The position numbers and the translations under genes were made by a program. DNA of 8,561 nt from an uncultured Clostridia bacterium (GTDB taxonomy: Bacteria > Bacillota > Clostridia > TANB77 > CAG-508): contig CAKPRW010000063.1 of the NCBI GenBank assembly GCA_934183045.1, positions 1 to 8,561 on the forward strand, written 5' to 3'. Every line of letters begins with the position of its first letter. The first letter of the stretch is position 1. Under the pieces are notes generated by a model. It made no database searches. It was not told the origin of the DNA and worked only from the letters and a program-made list of their open reading frames with translations. Positions 1 through 5,385 of this stretch are shown in pieces.

Positions 1-270
1 ACCATTGTAATTTTCTTTACTATATTGTTGTATAATATATCTTAAAAGTGGGATAATTCCCCATAAATGATCTATAGGTTTATGAGATATAAAAATATCA
101 TGTATTCTATTTATATCAATATTTTTTATTCTTAGATGATTTAATATTTGATTTCCACTTCCAGTATCTATTAACAAATAATTTCCTTCATTATTTTCAA
201 GTAATGCACTTAAACTATAACAATTTATTGTTATTCCACTACCTGTTCCCAAAATTATAATCTTTTCCAT
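1..270 (-). CDS. Metallo-beta-lactamase-fold hydrolase, N-terminal 90 codons (runs off window)
   Basis: The ATG at 270-268 opens a frame that continues through base 1, so only the first 90 residues are visible. A very strong ribosome binding site (AGGAGAGGAGGG, 285-274) precedes it. The start MEKIIILGTGSG, then NYLLIDTGSGNQIL (about 30-43) and IFISHKPIDHLWGI (about 59-72), match the N-terminus of RNase Z-like metallo-beta-lactamase-fold proteins: the first beta strands, the conserved D of 'DTGSG', then the metal motif. That motif is normally HxHxDH; here it reads HKPIDH, so the second histidine is a proline, which should weaken one metal site. The gene starts 15 bases after the stop of the Nudix remnant and may be co-transcribed with it. 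The substrate cannot be told from this part. The fold assignment is fairly sure; activity is not. Confidence 0.8.
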   Translation of the reverse strand, partial: MEKIIILGTGSGITINCYSLSALLENNEGNYLLIDTGSGNQILNHLRIKNIDINRIHDIFISHKPIDHLWGIIPLLRYIIQQYSKENYNG

Positions 271-285
271 GTTCCCTCCTCTCCT

Positions 286-489
286 TTAATCATTTAAAAT
301 ATCTACAATTTCAATTGGTGCAATTAAGTTGTTTTTTTGATTGTATACTGCTTTTTTTACATAACTTCCTCTTAATTCATCATCCATTTTATTTATTATT
401 TCATCATAATCAATCCATTTTGCATCTAATATTTCTTCTTTATCGTATTCAATATTTTCTTTAATTAATTTAGCATTAAAAACTATCAT
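286..489 (-). pseudogene. Nudix hydrolase remnant, C-terminal part only
   Basis: This 67-codon open frame reads like the last third of a Nudix hydrolase: a beta-strand segment (MIVFNAKLI, residues 1-9), then EEILDAKWIDYDEI (about 18-31), the usual post-Nudix-box 'EI..akWf..dEi' segment, then a helical tail. The catalytic Nudix box and everything before it are missing. The frame upstream of the first Met carries an in-frame TAG at about 505-507, and no Shine-Dalgarno sequence precedes that Met. The neighbouring intact Nudix protein has a comparable segment (EEVSEVKWMDKDEI), but the two are too different to be a recent tandem copy. I read this as the decayed 3' end of a separate Nudix gene. A short expressed protein is possible but unsupported. 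Confidence 0.6.
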
Positions 490-536
490 TACAAATAATT
501 GTATCTAATATATCTTCTAATAACAAACAAATTATT

Positions 537-1082
537 TTATGTGTTTTTTTCTGACATTTCATAATATTTTATTAAATATTCCCAACAGCCTTCTTTATCA
601 GTAATTCCATTATAATTGTCTTTAATTCTTTCTATAATTTCATCTTTATCCATCCATTTTACTTCTGATACTTCTTCATTTTGTAATTGCAATTTAGTTG
701 TGTCTATCTCTTTGTTTGCAATGTAATACTCATTAAAATAATTATTAATAATATTACCTCTCTTATTCGTTGATATTACTGAACCTATAAAAGTTATCTC
801 ATTTTTATTTAATTCAATTCCTAACTCTTCTTTACATTCTCTTATTATTGCTTGGAATCCAAACTCTCCTGCTAATACATTTCCACCTGCTGTTACATCC
901 CACATATTGGGCCAAGTTTTTTTATTTGCACTTCTTTTTTGTAATAATATTTGTTCATTAGAATTTATTATGAATATACAAACTGCCTTATGCCATAATC
1001 CTTCTTCATTACATTTGGCTCTAGTTTCTTTTTTCCCTGTATACATTCCTTTTTCATCTAATACATCAACTAATTCTTCCAT
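537..1082 (-). CDS. Nudix hydrolase, IDI/YfcD-like
   Basis: A 181-residue protein with a complete Nudix box at about residues 67-89: G67, E73, then R81-E82-C83-K84-E85-E86-L87-G88-I89, fitting GX5EX7REUXEEXGU except for Cys at the first hydrophobic position. These residues hold the Mg2+ that drives hydrolysis of a nucleoside diphosphate linked to another group. The N-terminal 'VDVLDEKGMYTGKKETRA' and 'GLWHKAV' segments are typical of the isopentenyl-diphosphate-isomerase-like/YfcD branch, whose substrates are mostly unknown. I place the start at the ATG at 1082, because AAAGGGAAGG (1100-1091) lies 8 bases before it; the frame is open ten codons further (to 1112) without a comparable site. The length is normal. 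Downstream, 47 bases separate it from the Nudix remnant. Family assignment is secure; substrate is unknown. Confidence 0.9.
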   Translation of the reverse strand: MEELVDVLDEKGMYTGKKETRAKCNEEGLWHKAVCIFIINSNEQILLQKRSANKKTWPNMWDVTAGGNVLAGEFGFQAIIRECKEELGIELNKNEITFIGSVISTNKRGNIINNYFNEYYIANKEIDTTKLQLQNEEVSEVKWMDKDEIIERIKDNYNGITDKEGCWEYLIKYYEMSEKNT

Positions 1083-1100
1083 ATTTTTTACCTTCCCTTT

Positions 1101-1131
1101 ATTATAAATCAATTTTTAAATGGACTTTCAA
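1101..1131 (-). promoter_or_regulatory. Possible promoter for the Nudix gene
   Basis: On the minus strand TTGAAA (1131-1126) and a perfect TATAAT (1106-1101) are separated by 19 bases, longer than the ideal 17. Transcription would start almost on top of the ribosome binding site, giving a very short leader. It is the only promoter-like pair between the DUF3592-like gene and the Nudix gene, but in such AT-rich DNA it may be chance. Confidence 0.22.
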
Positions 1132-1198
1132 AATTCCAATTTACTTTGCCTTCTTAATAAACTATATCATTTTTGGCTATATCTTACCATAAAAGAAT

Positions 1199-1774
1199 TT
1201 AAAAATAAAGTATATAACAAATTAAATTATTATATACTTTATTTTCCACTCCAATATACTCTGCTTTGATAGTTGAAAAATTTTCAAATGCATTTTTATA
1301 TAATTTAATTTGTTTTATAAGTGAAATAATACAAATTATTCCTACTAGAAATAGTAAACCTAAAAAAGGAACTATTAATAATGATATTGTATCTTTTGTA
1401 GAAGTACAAATAATTACCTCATCTGGATTATCCTCTAATATATATGCATTTTCTACTGTATCATTAACATCAATATATCTATTTGGTATAGTTGAAGTCT
1501 TGCTTGTATATTTTTTATTTTTATAAGTATATTGTACAGTAATTTCTTCTATATTTCTATTCGCTTTATAGCGATCATGTAATGGGTTATTTCTTTCATG
1601 TATATCTATAATTGTTGCTTCTACCTTTACACCTTTTTCTTTTATATTTGTCTCTTTTTTATTTATTGTTTTATATACTAAAAAGATTGCAATAATAACT
1701 ACCAAAAAAACTATAGCTACTTTTAATTGATTATATAACATTTCAACATATATTTTTTTACCTTTTTTACTCAT
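1199..1774 (-). CDS. DUF3592-like two-helix membrane protein, probably shortened at the C-terminus
   Basis: A 191-residue protein with a basic N-terminus (MSKKGKKIY), a hydrophobic helix at about 17-35, a soluble domain at about 44-125 and a second helix at about 130-153. The soluble part has the pattern of DUF3592: 'VKVEATIIDI', then 'ITVQYTYKNKKYTSK', then a turn and 'YILEDNPDEVIIC'. The domain between the helices probably lies outside the membrane; its function is unknown. After helix 2 the chain begins what looks like another strand (TIKAEYIGVENK) and then stops after about 15 more residues, inside a perfect inverted repeat, suggesting the original protein was longer. AAAAGGAG (1790-1783) gives a good binding site 8 bases before the ATG. 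It follows the preceding anchored-protein gene by 15 bases, so the two are probably one transcript. Confidence 0.7.
   Translation of the reverse strand: MSKKGKKIYVEMLYNQLKVAIVFLVVIIAIFLVYKTINKKETNIKEKGVKVEATIIDIHERNNPLHDRYKANRNIEEITVQYTYKNKKYTSKTSTIPNRYIDVNDTVENAYILEDNPDEVIICTSTKDTISLLIVPFLGLLFLVGIICIISLIKQIKLYKNAFENFSTIKAEYIGVENKVYNNLICYILYF
1202..1245 (-). repeat. Perfect 16-bp inverted repeat, possible AU-rich terminator
   Basis: Arms at 1202-1217 and 1230-1245 are exact reverse complements (AAAATAAAGTATATAA / TTATATACTTTATTTT) around a 12-base loop. On the minus strand the hairpin is followed by TAAATTCTTTT, so it could end transcription of the DUF3592-like gene, but only one base pair of the stem is G-C. 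It overlaps the last 15 codons and ends two bases before the stop codon. It could also be the scar of a small inserted element. Confidence 0.5.
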
Positions 1775-1789
1775 CTAATTTCTCCTTTT

Positions 1790-2437
1790 CTAAAATCCCA
1801 AAAAATCCACTTCATAATCATCTAAATCTTCATTAGATCCATTAAAAGTTTCATATTGTAAAAATGCACCCTCAAAAGAATTGTTTTCGCTTGAAAAACA
1901 TAATTCATAACCTATAGAATTTCCACTTTTATATATATTTTTTTCGTCATTTCCAGAAGAAGTATTATTTTGCCATTTTAATTCATTTATTCCTAACACT
2001 TCTAATTCATTATCGGAAAATTCATAAGGAACTGTATTACTAAATTTTGCTATTTTGCAACTATATGTTTCATCTTTTGAAGTTATATTTATAATGGTAT
2101 CATCATCACTAAGTTCAATATTATATCCTACTTCTTTTAATTTAGGTGGTATTGATAAAGTAAAATCATTTATTAGAATTCTATCAACAAAAGATTCTTC
2201 TCCGTCAATTCCTGTAACTACACTTTGTTCTTTTGTATTAACTATTGATAATTTGTATGCTCCGTTACTTCCTTTTGGACTTTTTGTATTTATATTATTA
2301 TTATTATTTTGATTCTGTTCTATATCCATATCATAATTTTCACTTTTATTCGCACTAGTATCTATAGTATTTAATTCCATATCAACAGTCATATTGTTTT
2401 TAACCAAAACAATCAAAATATTCCCATCCCAACACAT
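1790..2437 (-). CDS. Membrane-anchored protein of unknown function, anchor out of frame
   Basis: I do not recognise this family. The open frame covers the soluble part: a hydrophilic linker (about 20-55) with an Asn-rich run, then a mixed strand/turn domain ('FTLSIPPKL', 'VGYNIELSDDD', 'SCKIAKFSNT') ending in an acidic tail. The first in-frame ATG (2437) has no ribosome binding site. A much better start lies in another frame: TTG at 2490, 9 bases after GGAGG. That frame encodes a charged start (MEKDN) and a long hydrophobic helix, then stops at TGA 2415-2413. One extra T in the T4 run at 2418-2415 would join the two into a 233-residue protein with an N-terminal anchor and an outside domain. 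So this is either a frameshifted gene or a sequencing/assembly indel. It lies 15 bases upstream of the DUF3592-like gene and probably worked with it. Confidence 0.55.
   Translation of the reverse strand: MCWDGNILIVLVKNNMTVDMELNTIDTSANKSENYDMDIEQNQNNNNNINTKSPKGSNGAYKLSIVNTKEQSVVTGIDGEESFVDRILINDFTLSIPPKLKEVGYNIELSDDDTIINITSKDETYSCKIAKFSNTVPYEFSDNELEVLGINELKWQNNTSSGNDEKNIYKSGNSIGYELCFSSENNSFEGAFLQYETFNGSNEDLDDYEVDFLGF
2293..2309 (-). repeat. Short AAT trinucleotide run
   Basis: A run of AAT/ATT triplets within the anchored-protein gene encodes consecutive Asn residues in the linker between the membrane helix and the soluble domain. Such runs are prone to length change, and the linker should tolerate it. 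Confidence 0.5.
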
Positions 2438-2490
2438 ACACTAATTATTAAAATTATTAATATCACCGTTATTATATTATCTTTTTCCAA
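2413..2490 (-). pseudogene. Out-of-frame N-terminal anchor of the 1790-2437 protein
   Basis: From TTG 2490-2488 the frame reads MEKDNIITVILIILIIS followed by VCVGMGIF and then TGA. This is a short charged head and a membrane helix. The other frame continues directly with IVLVKNNMTVD, which would complete the helix and lead into the soluble domain. The strong ribosome binding site belongs to this frame, so this is where translation should begin. The break is at the T run 2418-2415. Confidence 0.6.
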
Positions 2491-2499
2491 TTATATTTT

Positions 2500-2504
2500 C
2501 CTCC
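2500..2504 (-). promoter_or_regulatory. Ribosome binding site for a TTG start
   Basis: GGAGG on the minus strand lies 9 bases before TTG 2490-2488. It is the only good site near the 5' end of the anchored-protein gene and shows that the natural N-terminus is in the frame that later shifts. Confidence 0.65.
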
Positions 2505-2603
2505 ATTTCATTCTTACTTTTACTGTTATTTTTCTTATATTCTGCTTTATTTCCAATATTATCTATTTATTTTTGACTAATATTAATAAAATAATCACTA
2601 CTT

Positions 2604-2625
2604 TTTATACCTTACTAAGTATAAA
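2604..2625. promoter_or_regulatory. Dyad overlapping the -10 element, possible operator
   Basis: TTTATAC (2604-2610) and GTATAAA (2619-2625) form a perfect 7-bp dyad with an 8-base centre that covers the predicted -10 box and start point. Its place suits a repressor site, but no regulator gene is seen in the window and AT-rich DNA yields such dyads by chance. Confidence 0.3.
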
Positions 2626-2646
2626 TCTCTTTCTTTTTATTTACAA
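2618..2646 (-). promoter_or_regulatory. Predicted sigma-A-type promoter for the membrane-protein pair
   Basis: On the minus strand TTGTAA (2646-2641) and TATACT (2623-2618) are exactly 17 bases apart; the -10 box matches the consensus at 5 of 6 positions and the -35 box at 4 of 6. It lies after the terminator of the upstream operon and about 128 bases before the TTG start, so it would give the two membrane genes their own transcript. Confidence 0.45.
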
Positions 2647-2774
2647 GGATCTATTTTATCTTGTATTATCATTTTATTATATTTTTTCACAAATATCTTT
2701 ACTTTAGATTTTGTAATATATACTCTCCCAAGGTTTATAAAATCCATTACATTTATATAGCAAATCTATAATAC

Positions 2775-2798
2775 CATTAATTTTATTTAAAATTAATG
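2775..2798. repeat. 24-base perfect palindrome
   Basis: CATTAATTTTA (2775-2785), TT, TAAAATTAATG (2788-2798): 11-base arms with a 2-base centre. A wider pair, ATTACAT (2747-2753) and ATGTAAT (2796-2802), encloses it. The centre is too short for a good terminator loop, so a protein-binding site or chance are the options. Confidence 0.4.
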
Positions 2799-2810
2799 TA
2801 ATAAAACTAT

Positions 2811-2854
2811 ACATAAATAAAAAACACTTACAATTTTTTCACATTGTAAATGCT
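2811..2854 (-). terminator. Intrinsic terminator of the kinase-end operon
   Basis: On the minus strand AGCATTTACAAT (2854-2843) pairs with ATTGTAAGTGTT (2834-2823) in a 12-bp stem with two G-U pairs and an 8-base loop, followed directly by TTTTATTTATG. It is preceded by an A-rich stretch and lies about 110 bases after the kinase stop. The other strand also has a U-rich tail, so it may work in both directions. Confidence 0.7.
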
Positions 2855-2963
2855 CTTTATTTTAATTTTCGATTATTTATAATATACCACTTCTCTAAAT
2901 TTTTTATTGATTTGGTTTAACATTCTTATTATATTTTTTACTTTGTGTTCAACAAAGTACTAT

Positions 2964-3905
2964 TTATTTTCTATATTCTTCAAATATACAATTTAATTCA
3001 ACTTGAGATTTAGGCTGTAATTTAAAACATTCATATGTACATAACTTATTATATCTTCTCATAAAATGACCTAATTGTTTTTCCTTCTCAACTTTATTGT
3101 TACTTTGATATACTAAATCTGTCCAATAAACATGATATAACATTGATCTAGTCAAAAGGAATATTCTATATAATTCAATATCATTCAATAATTTGGAAAT
3201 ATCTCCTTTGAATTCATTTTGTAGCTGCTCTAAAAAATATTTTTCATCATCTTGTGTATAAGCCATTTGATGTAAGTGAAATCCTATATCATATGCCACA
3301 TCTCCAATACATCCTAATTCCCAATCTATAAAAATTAATTTGCCATCATTAGATAAAATAGCATTTTTCTTGTGTCTATCTCCATGTATAACTGATAATT
3401 CTCTATCATTACTTATTTTAGATGTATTATTGTATAGGTATGATATTATATCTGGAGAAATATTTAATTTATCATATATTGGTTTTAAACTTTTATAATA
3501 TTTTAAAAATATTTTTTCTGTATTTTGACATTGAAAATTATAAAAACTACTATTATTGTTCCAACTAGCATATCTCAATAATTCTTTTCCATTTATTTGT
3601 GTTAAAAAACAAATTTCATTTATAATTTGATTTATTATATCTTTATCAACCTCTTTGTGATCTTCAAATTTATCTGATAATAATTGCCCTTCTACATATT
3701 CTTGTACAGAGTAATCTCTATTCGTTTTCAATACTTTAGGACATTTTACATTATAGTATTGTAATACTTTTATAACTTCATCTTCTGGCGTTGAGCGATA
3801 GTACTCTACTGTTTTTCCAATTTCTCTTGGATATCTAATCACATATTTTTTTCCATCGTTGATAACAATCTTACACTGTTTACTACTAGTATTTAATATT
3901 TTCAT
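2964..3905 (-). CDS. Aminoglycoside phosphotransferase/choline kinase-fold small-molecule kinase
   Basis: A 313-residue protein with the fold of the APH/choline kinase/homoserine kinase superfamily, which moves a phosphate from ATP to a small hydroxylated molecule in the cytoplasm. Visible motifs: 'KKYVIRYPR' (about 19-27, ATP-lobe strand), 'VQEYVEGQLL' (about 67-76, hinge), the Brenner motif HGDRHKKN (174-181, with catalytic D176 and metal-binding N181) and 'FIDWELGCIGDVAYDIG' (about 192-208, with the metal-binding D194). All key residues are kept, so it should be active. The start is the ATG at 3905, 6 bases after AGGTG (3916-3912); the frame stays open through GTG codons to 3914. It follows the histidine phosphatase by 50 bases and is the last gene before a terminator. 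Substrate (choline-like, sugar or antibiotic) cannot be told; resistance should not be assumed. Confidence 0.87.
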   Translation of the reverse strand: MKILNTSSKQCKIVINDGKKYVIRYPREIGKTVEYYRSTPEDEVIKVLQYYNVKCPKVLKTNRDYSVQEYVEGQLLSDKFEDHKEVDKDIINQIINEICFLTQINGKELLRYASWNNNSSFYNFQCQNTEKIFLKYYKSLKPIYDKLNISPDIISYLYNNTSKISNDRELSVIHGDRHKKNAILSNDGKLIFIDWELGCIGDVAYDIGFHLHQMAYTQDDEKYFLEQLQNEFKGDISKLLNDIELYRIFLLTRSMLYHVYWTDLVYQSNNKVEKEKQLGHFMRRYNKLCTYECFKLQPKSQVELNCIFEEYRK

Positions 3906-3955
3906 CACACACACCTATTATTCTATAATTTCAATTAGTTAAGTTTTATTGTCCA

Positions 3956-4603
3956 TCATTCTTTTATATACAAATCCTCTAAGTTATGTGAAACTAATTT
4001 CAAATCTCTTATTGAATCTCCCTCAAAAACATATGGCTCACAATTCTTTATTTTTAAATCAAGAACCTTCTCCTTCGGTTCAATTTTTAAAAGTCCGCAA
4101 AACATACACCTTATAGCACAAAAATGCGAATATACTCCTACAACATCGTTATCTTCATACTCTAAATTTTCAAAAAAGTCCATAACTCTTGCCAATACAT
4201 CAGAATAATTTTCTCCCTCAGGAGCATTCACATTAAAACTATTCTTAAAGTCTACATATTTAGAATCCAAATAATATTTTTGGTATTCCTTATTTTCCAT
4301 TATCTCATCTTTAGTTTTACCTTCGAAAACACCCAAGCCTCTCTCCCTTAATTGAGGAGTAATTGTATAATCGAACCCAGGTTTTGAAAGCTCAACTGTC
4401 TCTATTGCCCTATTCAAATTTGACACATATATTTTGTTAATACTTTTAATAATCTCATTTTCAGATAACCTTTTCGCCATCTCTATTCCATTCTCATTCA
4501 AATCTGCAAATTCATTGTTTATACAACCAGCACAAAATTTCAACCCATTTTTCATCTCAAAGTTGAATTTTGTTTCACCATGTCTAATTATTACTAACTT
4601 AAT
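3956..4603 (-). CDS. Histidine phosphatase family protein (phosphoglycerate mutase-like)
   Basis: About 215 residues with the marks of branch 1 of the histidine phosphatases: the phosphohistidine motif IRHGET (6-11, nucleophile H8), 'VSNLNRAIETVE' (about 60-71), 'LRERGLGVFEGK' (85-96, likely acid E87), 'APEGENYSD' and the second histidine in 'VYSHFCAIR' (H160). It should remove phosphate from a small metabolite through a phosphohistidine. A segment with CAGC at 24-27 sits where relatives have a 'G..QG..D.pLt' loop. I place the start at ATT 4603: this gives MKLVIIRHGET, the usual family N-terminus, 6 bases after AGGTGGTG (4617-4610). The only standard in-frame starts (GTG 4615, GTG 4612) overlap that site and have none of their own; using GTG 4615 gives 219 residues. 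It ends in TGA and lies between the nucleotidase and kinase genes. Substrate unknown. Confidence 0.87.
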   Translation of the reverse strand: MKLVIIRHGETKFNFEMKNGLKFCAGCINNEFADLNENGIEMAKRLSENEIIKSINKIYVSNLNRAIETVELSKPGFDYTITPQLRERGLGVFEGKTKDEIMENKEYQKYYLDSKYVDFKNSFNVNAPEGENYSDVLARVMDFFENLEYEDNDVVGVYSHFCAIRCMFCGLLKIEPKEKVLDLKIKNCEPYVFEGDSIRDLKLVSHNLEDLYIKE

Positions 4604-4609
4604 GACAAC

Positions 4610-4617
4610 CACCACCT
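4610..4617 (-). promoter_or_regulatory. Ribosome binding site pointing to an AUU start
   Basis: AGGTGGTG on the minus strand matches the anti-Shine-Dalgarno target AGGAGGTG at 7 of 8 bases. It lies 6 bases before ATT 4603-4601 and overlaps both candidate GTG starts, so it argues for initiation at ATT. Confidence 0.5.
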
Positions 4618-4720
4618 TTTCTTAATACAAAATATTCTTTATACCTAAAAGATCTAATCTTTTTTATTCTTTAATTTCTTGTATGAATACTCTTCTTACA
4701 TATTTCATCTTTTATCTTCT

Positions 4721-5317
4721 TTATTTTGTTTCGTTTAATGCTCCTATATATTCATATATTTTTGTCCAGCTATCTAAATCTATTATATCTTTATTATCGC
4801 AAATTTCATTACTAATCCTTATTACTTTAATACCTTCTTTTAAAACATCTAGACAATTATTTAGCTGGTCATCTATAAATAAATCTATATTTTCATCTTT
4901 ACATACCATTCCTTTTTCTCTTGCATTTACTATAATCTGGTCATATTTTATATTGTTTTTATCCAACCAATTCTTACTTAAAAGGTATGGATCATCATGA
5001 AATTCACTATCTCTTGCTGTTATTATAATTATTTTATGTCCTTCTTTTTTTAATCTGTTAATCACTTCTACCGCATTGTCTCTAGGCTTTGCTTTATTAG
5101 TAATTTCTTCTTGAATATTCTGTAAAAAATATTTTAGTTCTTCATAAGAAAATTGAAATTTTTTTCTATATGTATCTCTATTATTTTTTATATATTCAAG
5201 AGGATTATCTGCATTTTCAATGTTCTTACCTAGTTTGATTGCATAATCATATGCTGCTTTGTTTAACTGATCTTGAACTTCTGTTATTGTATTATCTATA
5301 TCAATTCCTATATTCAC
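4721..5317 (-). CDS. 5'(3')-deoxyribonucleotidase-like HAD phosphatase
   Basis: A 198-residue HAD-superfamily protein. Motif I is DIDNT (D6 nucleophile, D8 acid, T10), motif II is 'IIIITAR' (T100), motif III is probably a lysine near 135-140, and motif IV is 'DLFIDDQ' (D149/D150). The helical cap between motifs I and II and the 'NWLDKNNIKYDQI' segment fit the NT5C-type nucleotidase group, which releases phosphate from (deoxy)nucleoside monophosphates in the cytoplasm. All catalytic residues are present and the length is normal. Translation starts at GTG 5317, with AAGGGAG (5331-5325) 7 bases upstream; the nucleophile so close to this start leaves no room for a later one. It lies 68 bases after the dehydrogenase gene. 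The exact nucleotide, or a non-nucleotide phosphate ester, is not settled by sequence. Confidence 0.87.
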   Translation of the reverse strand: MNIGIDIDNTITEVQDQLNKAAYDYAIKLGKNIENADNPLEYIKNNRDTYRKKFQFSYEELKYFLQNIQEEITNKAKPRDNAVEVINRLKKEGHKIIIITARDSEFHDDPYLLSKNWLDKNNIKYDQIIVNAREKGMVCKDENIDLFIDDQLNNCLDVLKEGIKVIRISNEICDNKDIIDLDSWTKIYEYIGALNETK

Positions 5318-5350
5318 TATTTTTCTCCCTTAAAATACTTATTTATGGTT

Positions 5351-5379
5351 ACTATACTACATTACATCAGCCTTTTAAA
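5351..5379 (-). promoter_or_regulatory. Possible internal promoter before the nucleotidase gene
   Basis: On the minus strand TTTAAA (5379-5374) and TATAGT (5356-5351) are 17 bases apart in the 68-base gap between the dehydrogenase and nucleotidase genes. Matches are 4 of 6 and 5 of 6. This could add expression of the last three genes, but base composition makes chance matches likely. Confidence 0.25.
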
Positions 5380-5385
5380 TTTTTC

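Larger units (their letters stand above)
2491..2963. other. Gene-free stretch between two transcription units
   Basis: No convincing gene lies here. It holds, in minus-strand order: a small dyad next to the kinase stop (2959-2939, TACTTTGT/ACAAAGTA, no U tract on the minus side), an intrinsic terminator (2854-2811), a 24-base palindrome (2798-2775), a plausible promoter (2646-2618) with an overlapping dyad, a leader of about 120 bases and the GGAGG site. Two open frames of 36 codons (2814-2704 and 2747-2637) have no ribosome binding site. Confidence 0.7.

Noticed and set aside
907..1107. Plus-strand open frames such as this one opposite the Nudix gene
   Set aside because: They are antisense to well-supported genes, lack ribosome binding sites and encode low-complexity Leu/Ile/Phe/Ser-rich text.
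2413..2415. TGA read as tryptophan (Mycoplasma-type code) to rescue the anchored protein
   Set aside because: Reading through gives further TGA codons and then TAA without joining the soluble domain, and all recognisable genes use TGG for Trp while the histidine phosphatase stops at TGA.
2637..2814. Two overlapping 36-codon open frames on the minus strand (2814-2704 and 2747-2637)
   Set aside because: Neither has a ribosome binding site; the first begins in the terminator's U tract. Both fit chance in AT-rich DNA.
2939..2959. TACTTTGT/ACAAAGTA dyad directly after the kinase stop as the terminator
   Set aside because: On the minus strand it is followed by an A-rich, not U-rich, stretch; the hairpin at 2854-2811 is far better.
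4080..4125. CxxxCxxC cysteine pattern (CAIRCMFC) resembling a radical SAM cluster motif in the histidine phosphatase
   Set aside because: It aligns with the 'SHgg.IR.l...LLgi' segment that carries the second catalytic histidine of the phosphatase family, and no radical SAM barrel surrounds it.
4640..4670. AAAAGAT/ATCTTTT hairpin between the nucleotidase and histidine phosphatase genes
   Set aside because: The loop is only 3 bases, the stem has one G-C pair, and no U tract follows on the minus strand.
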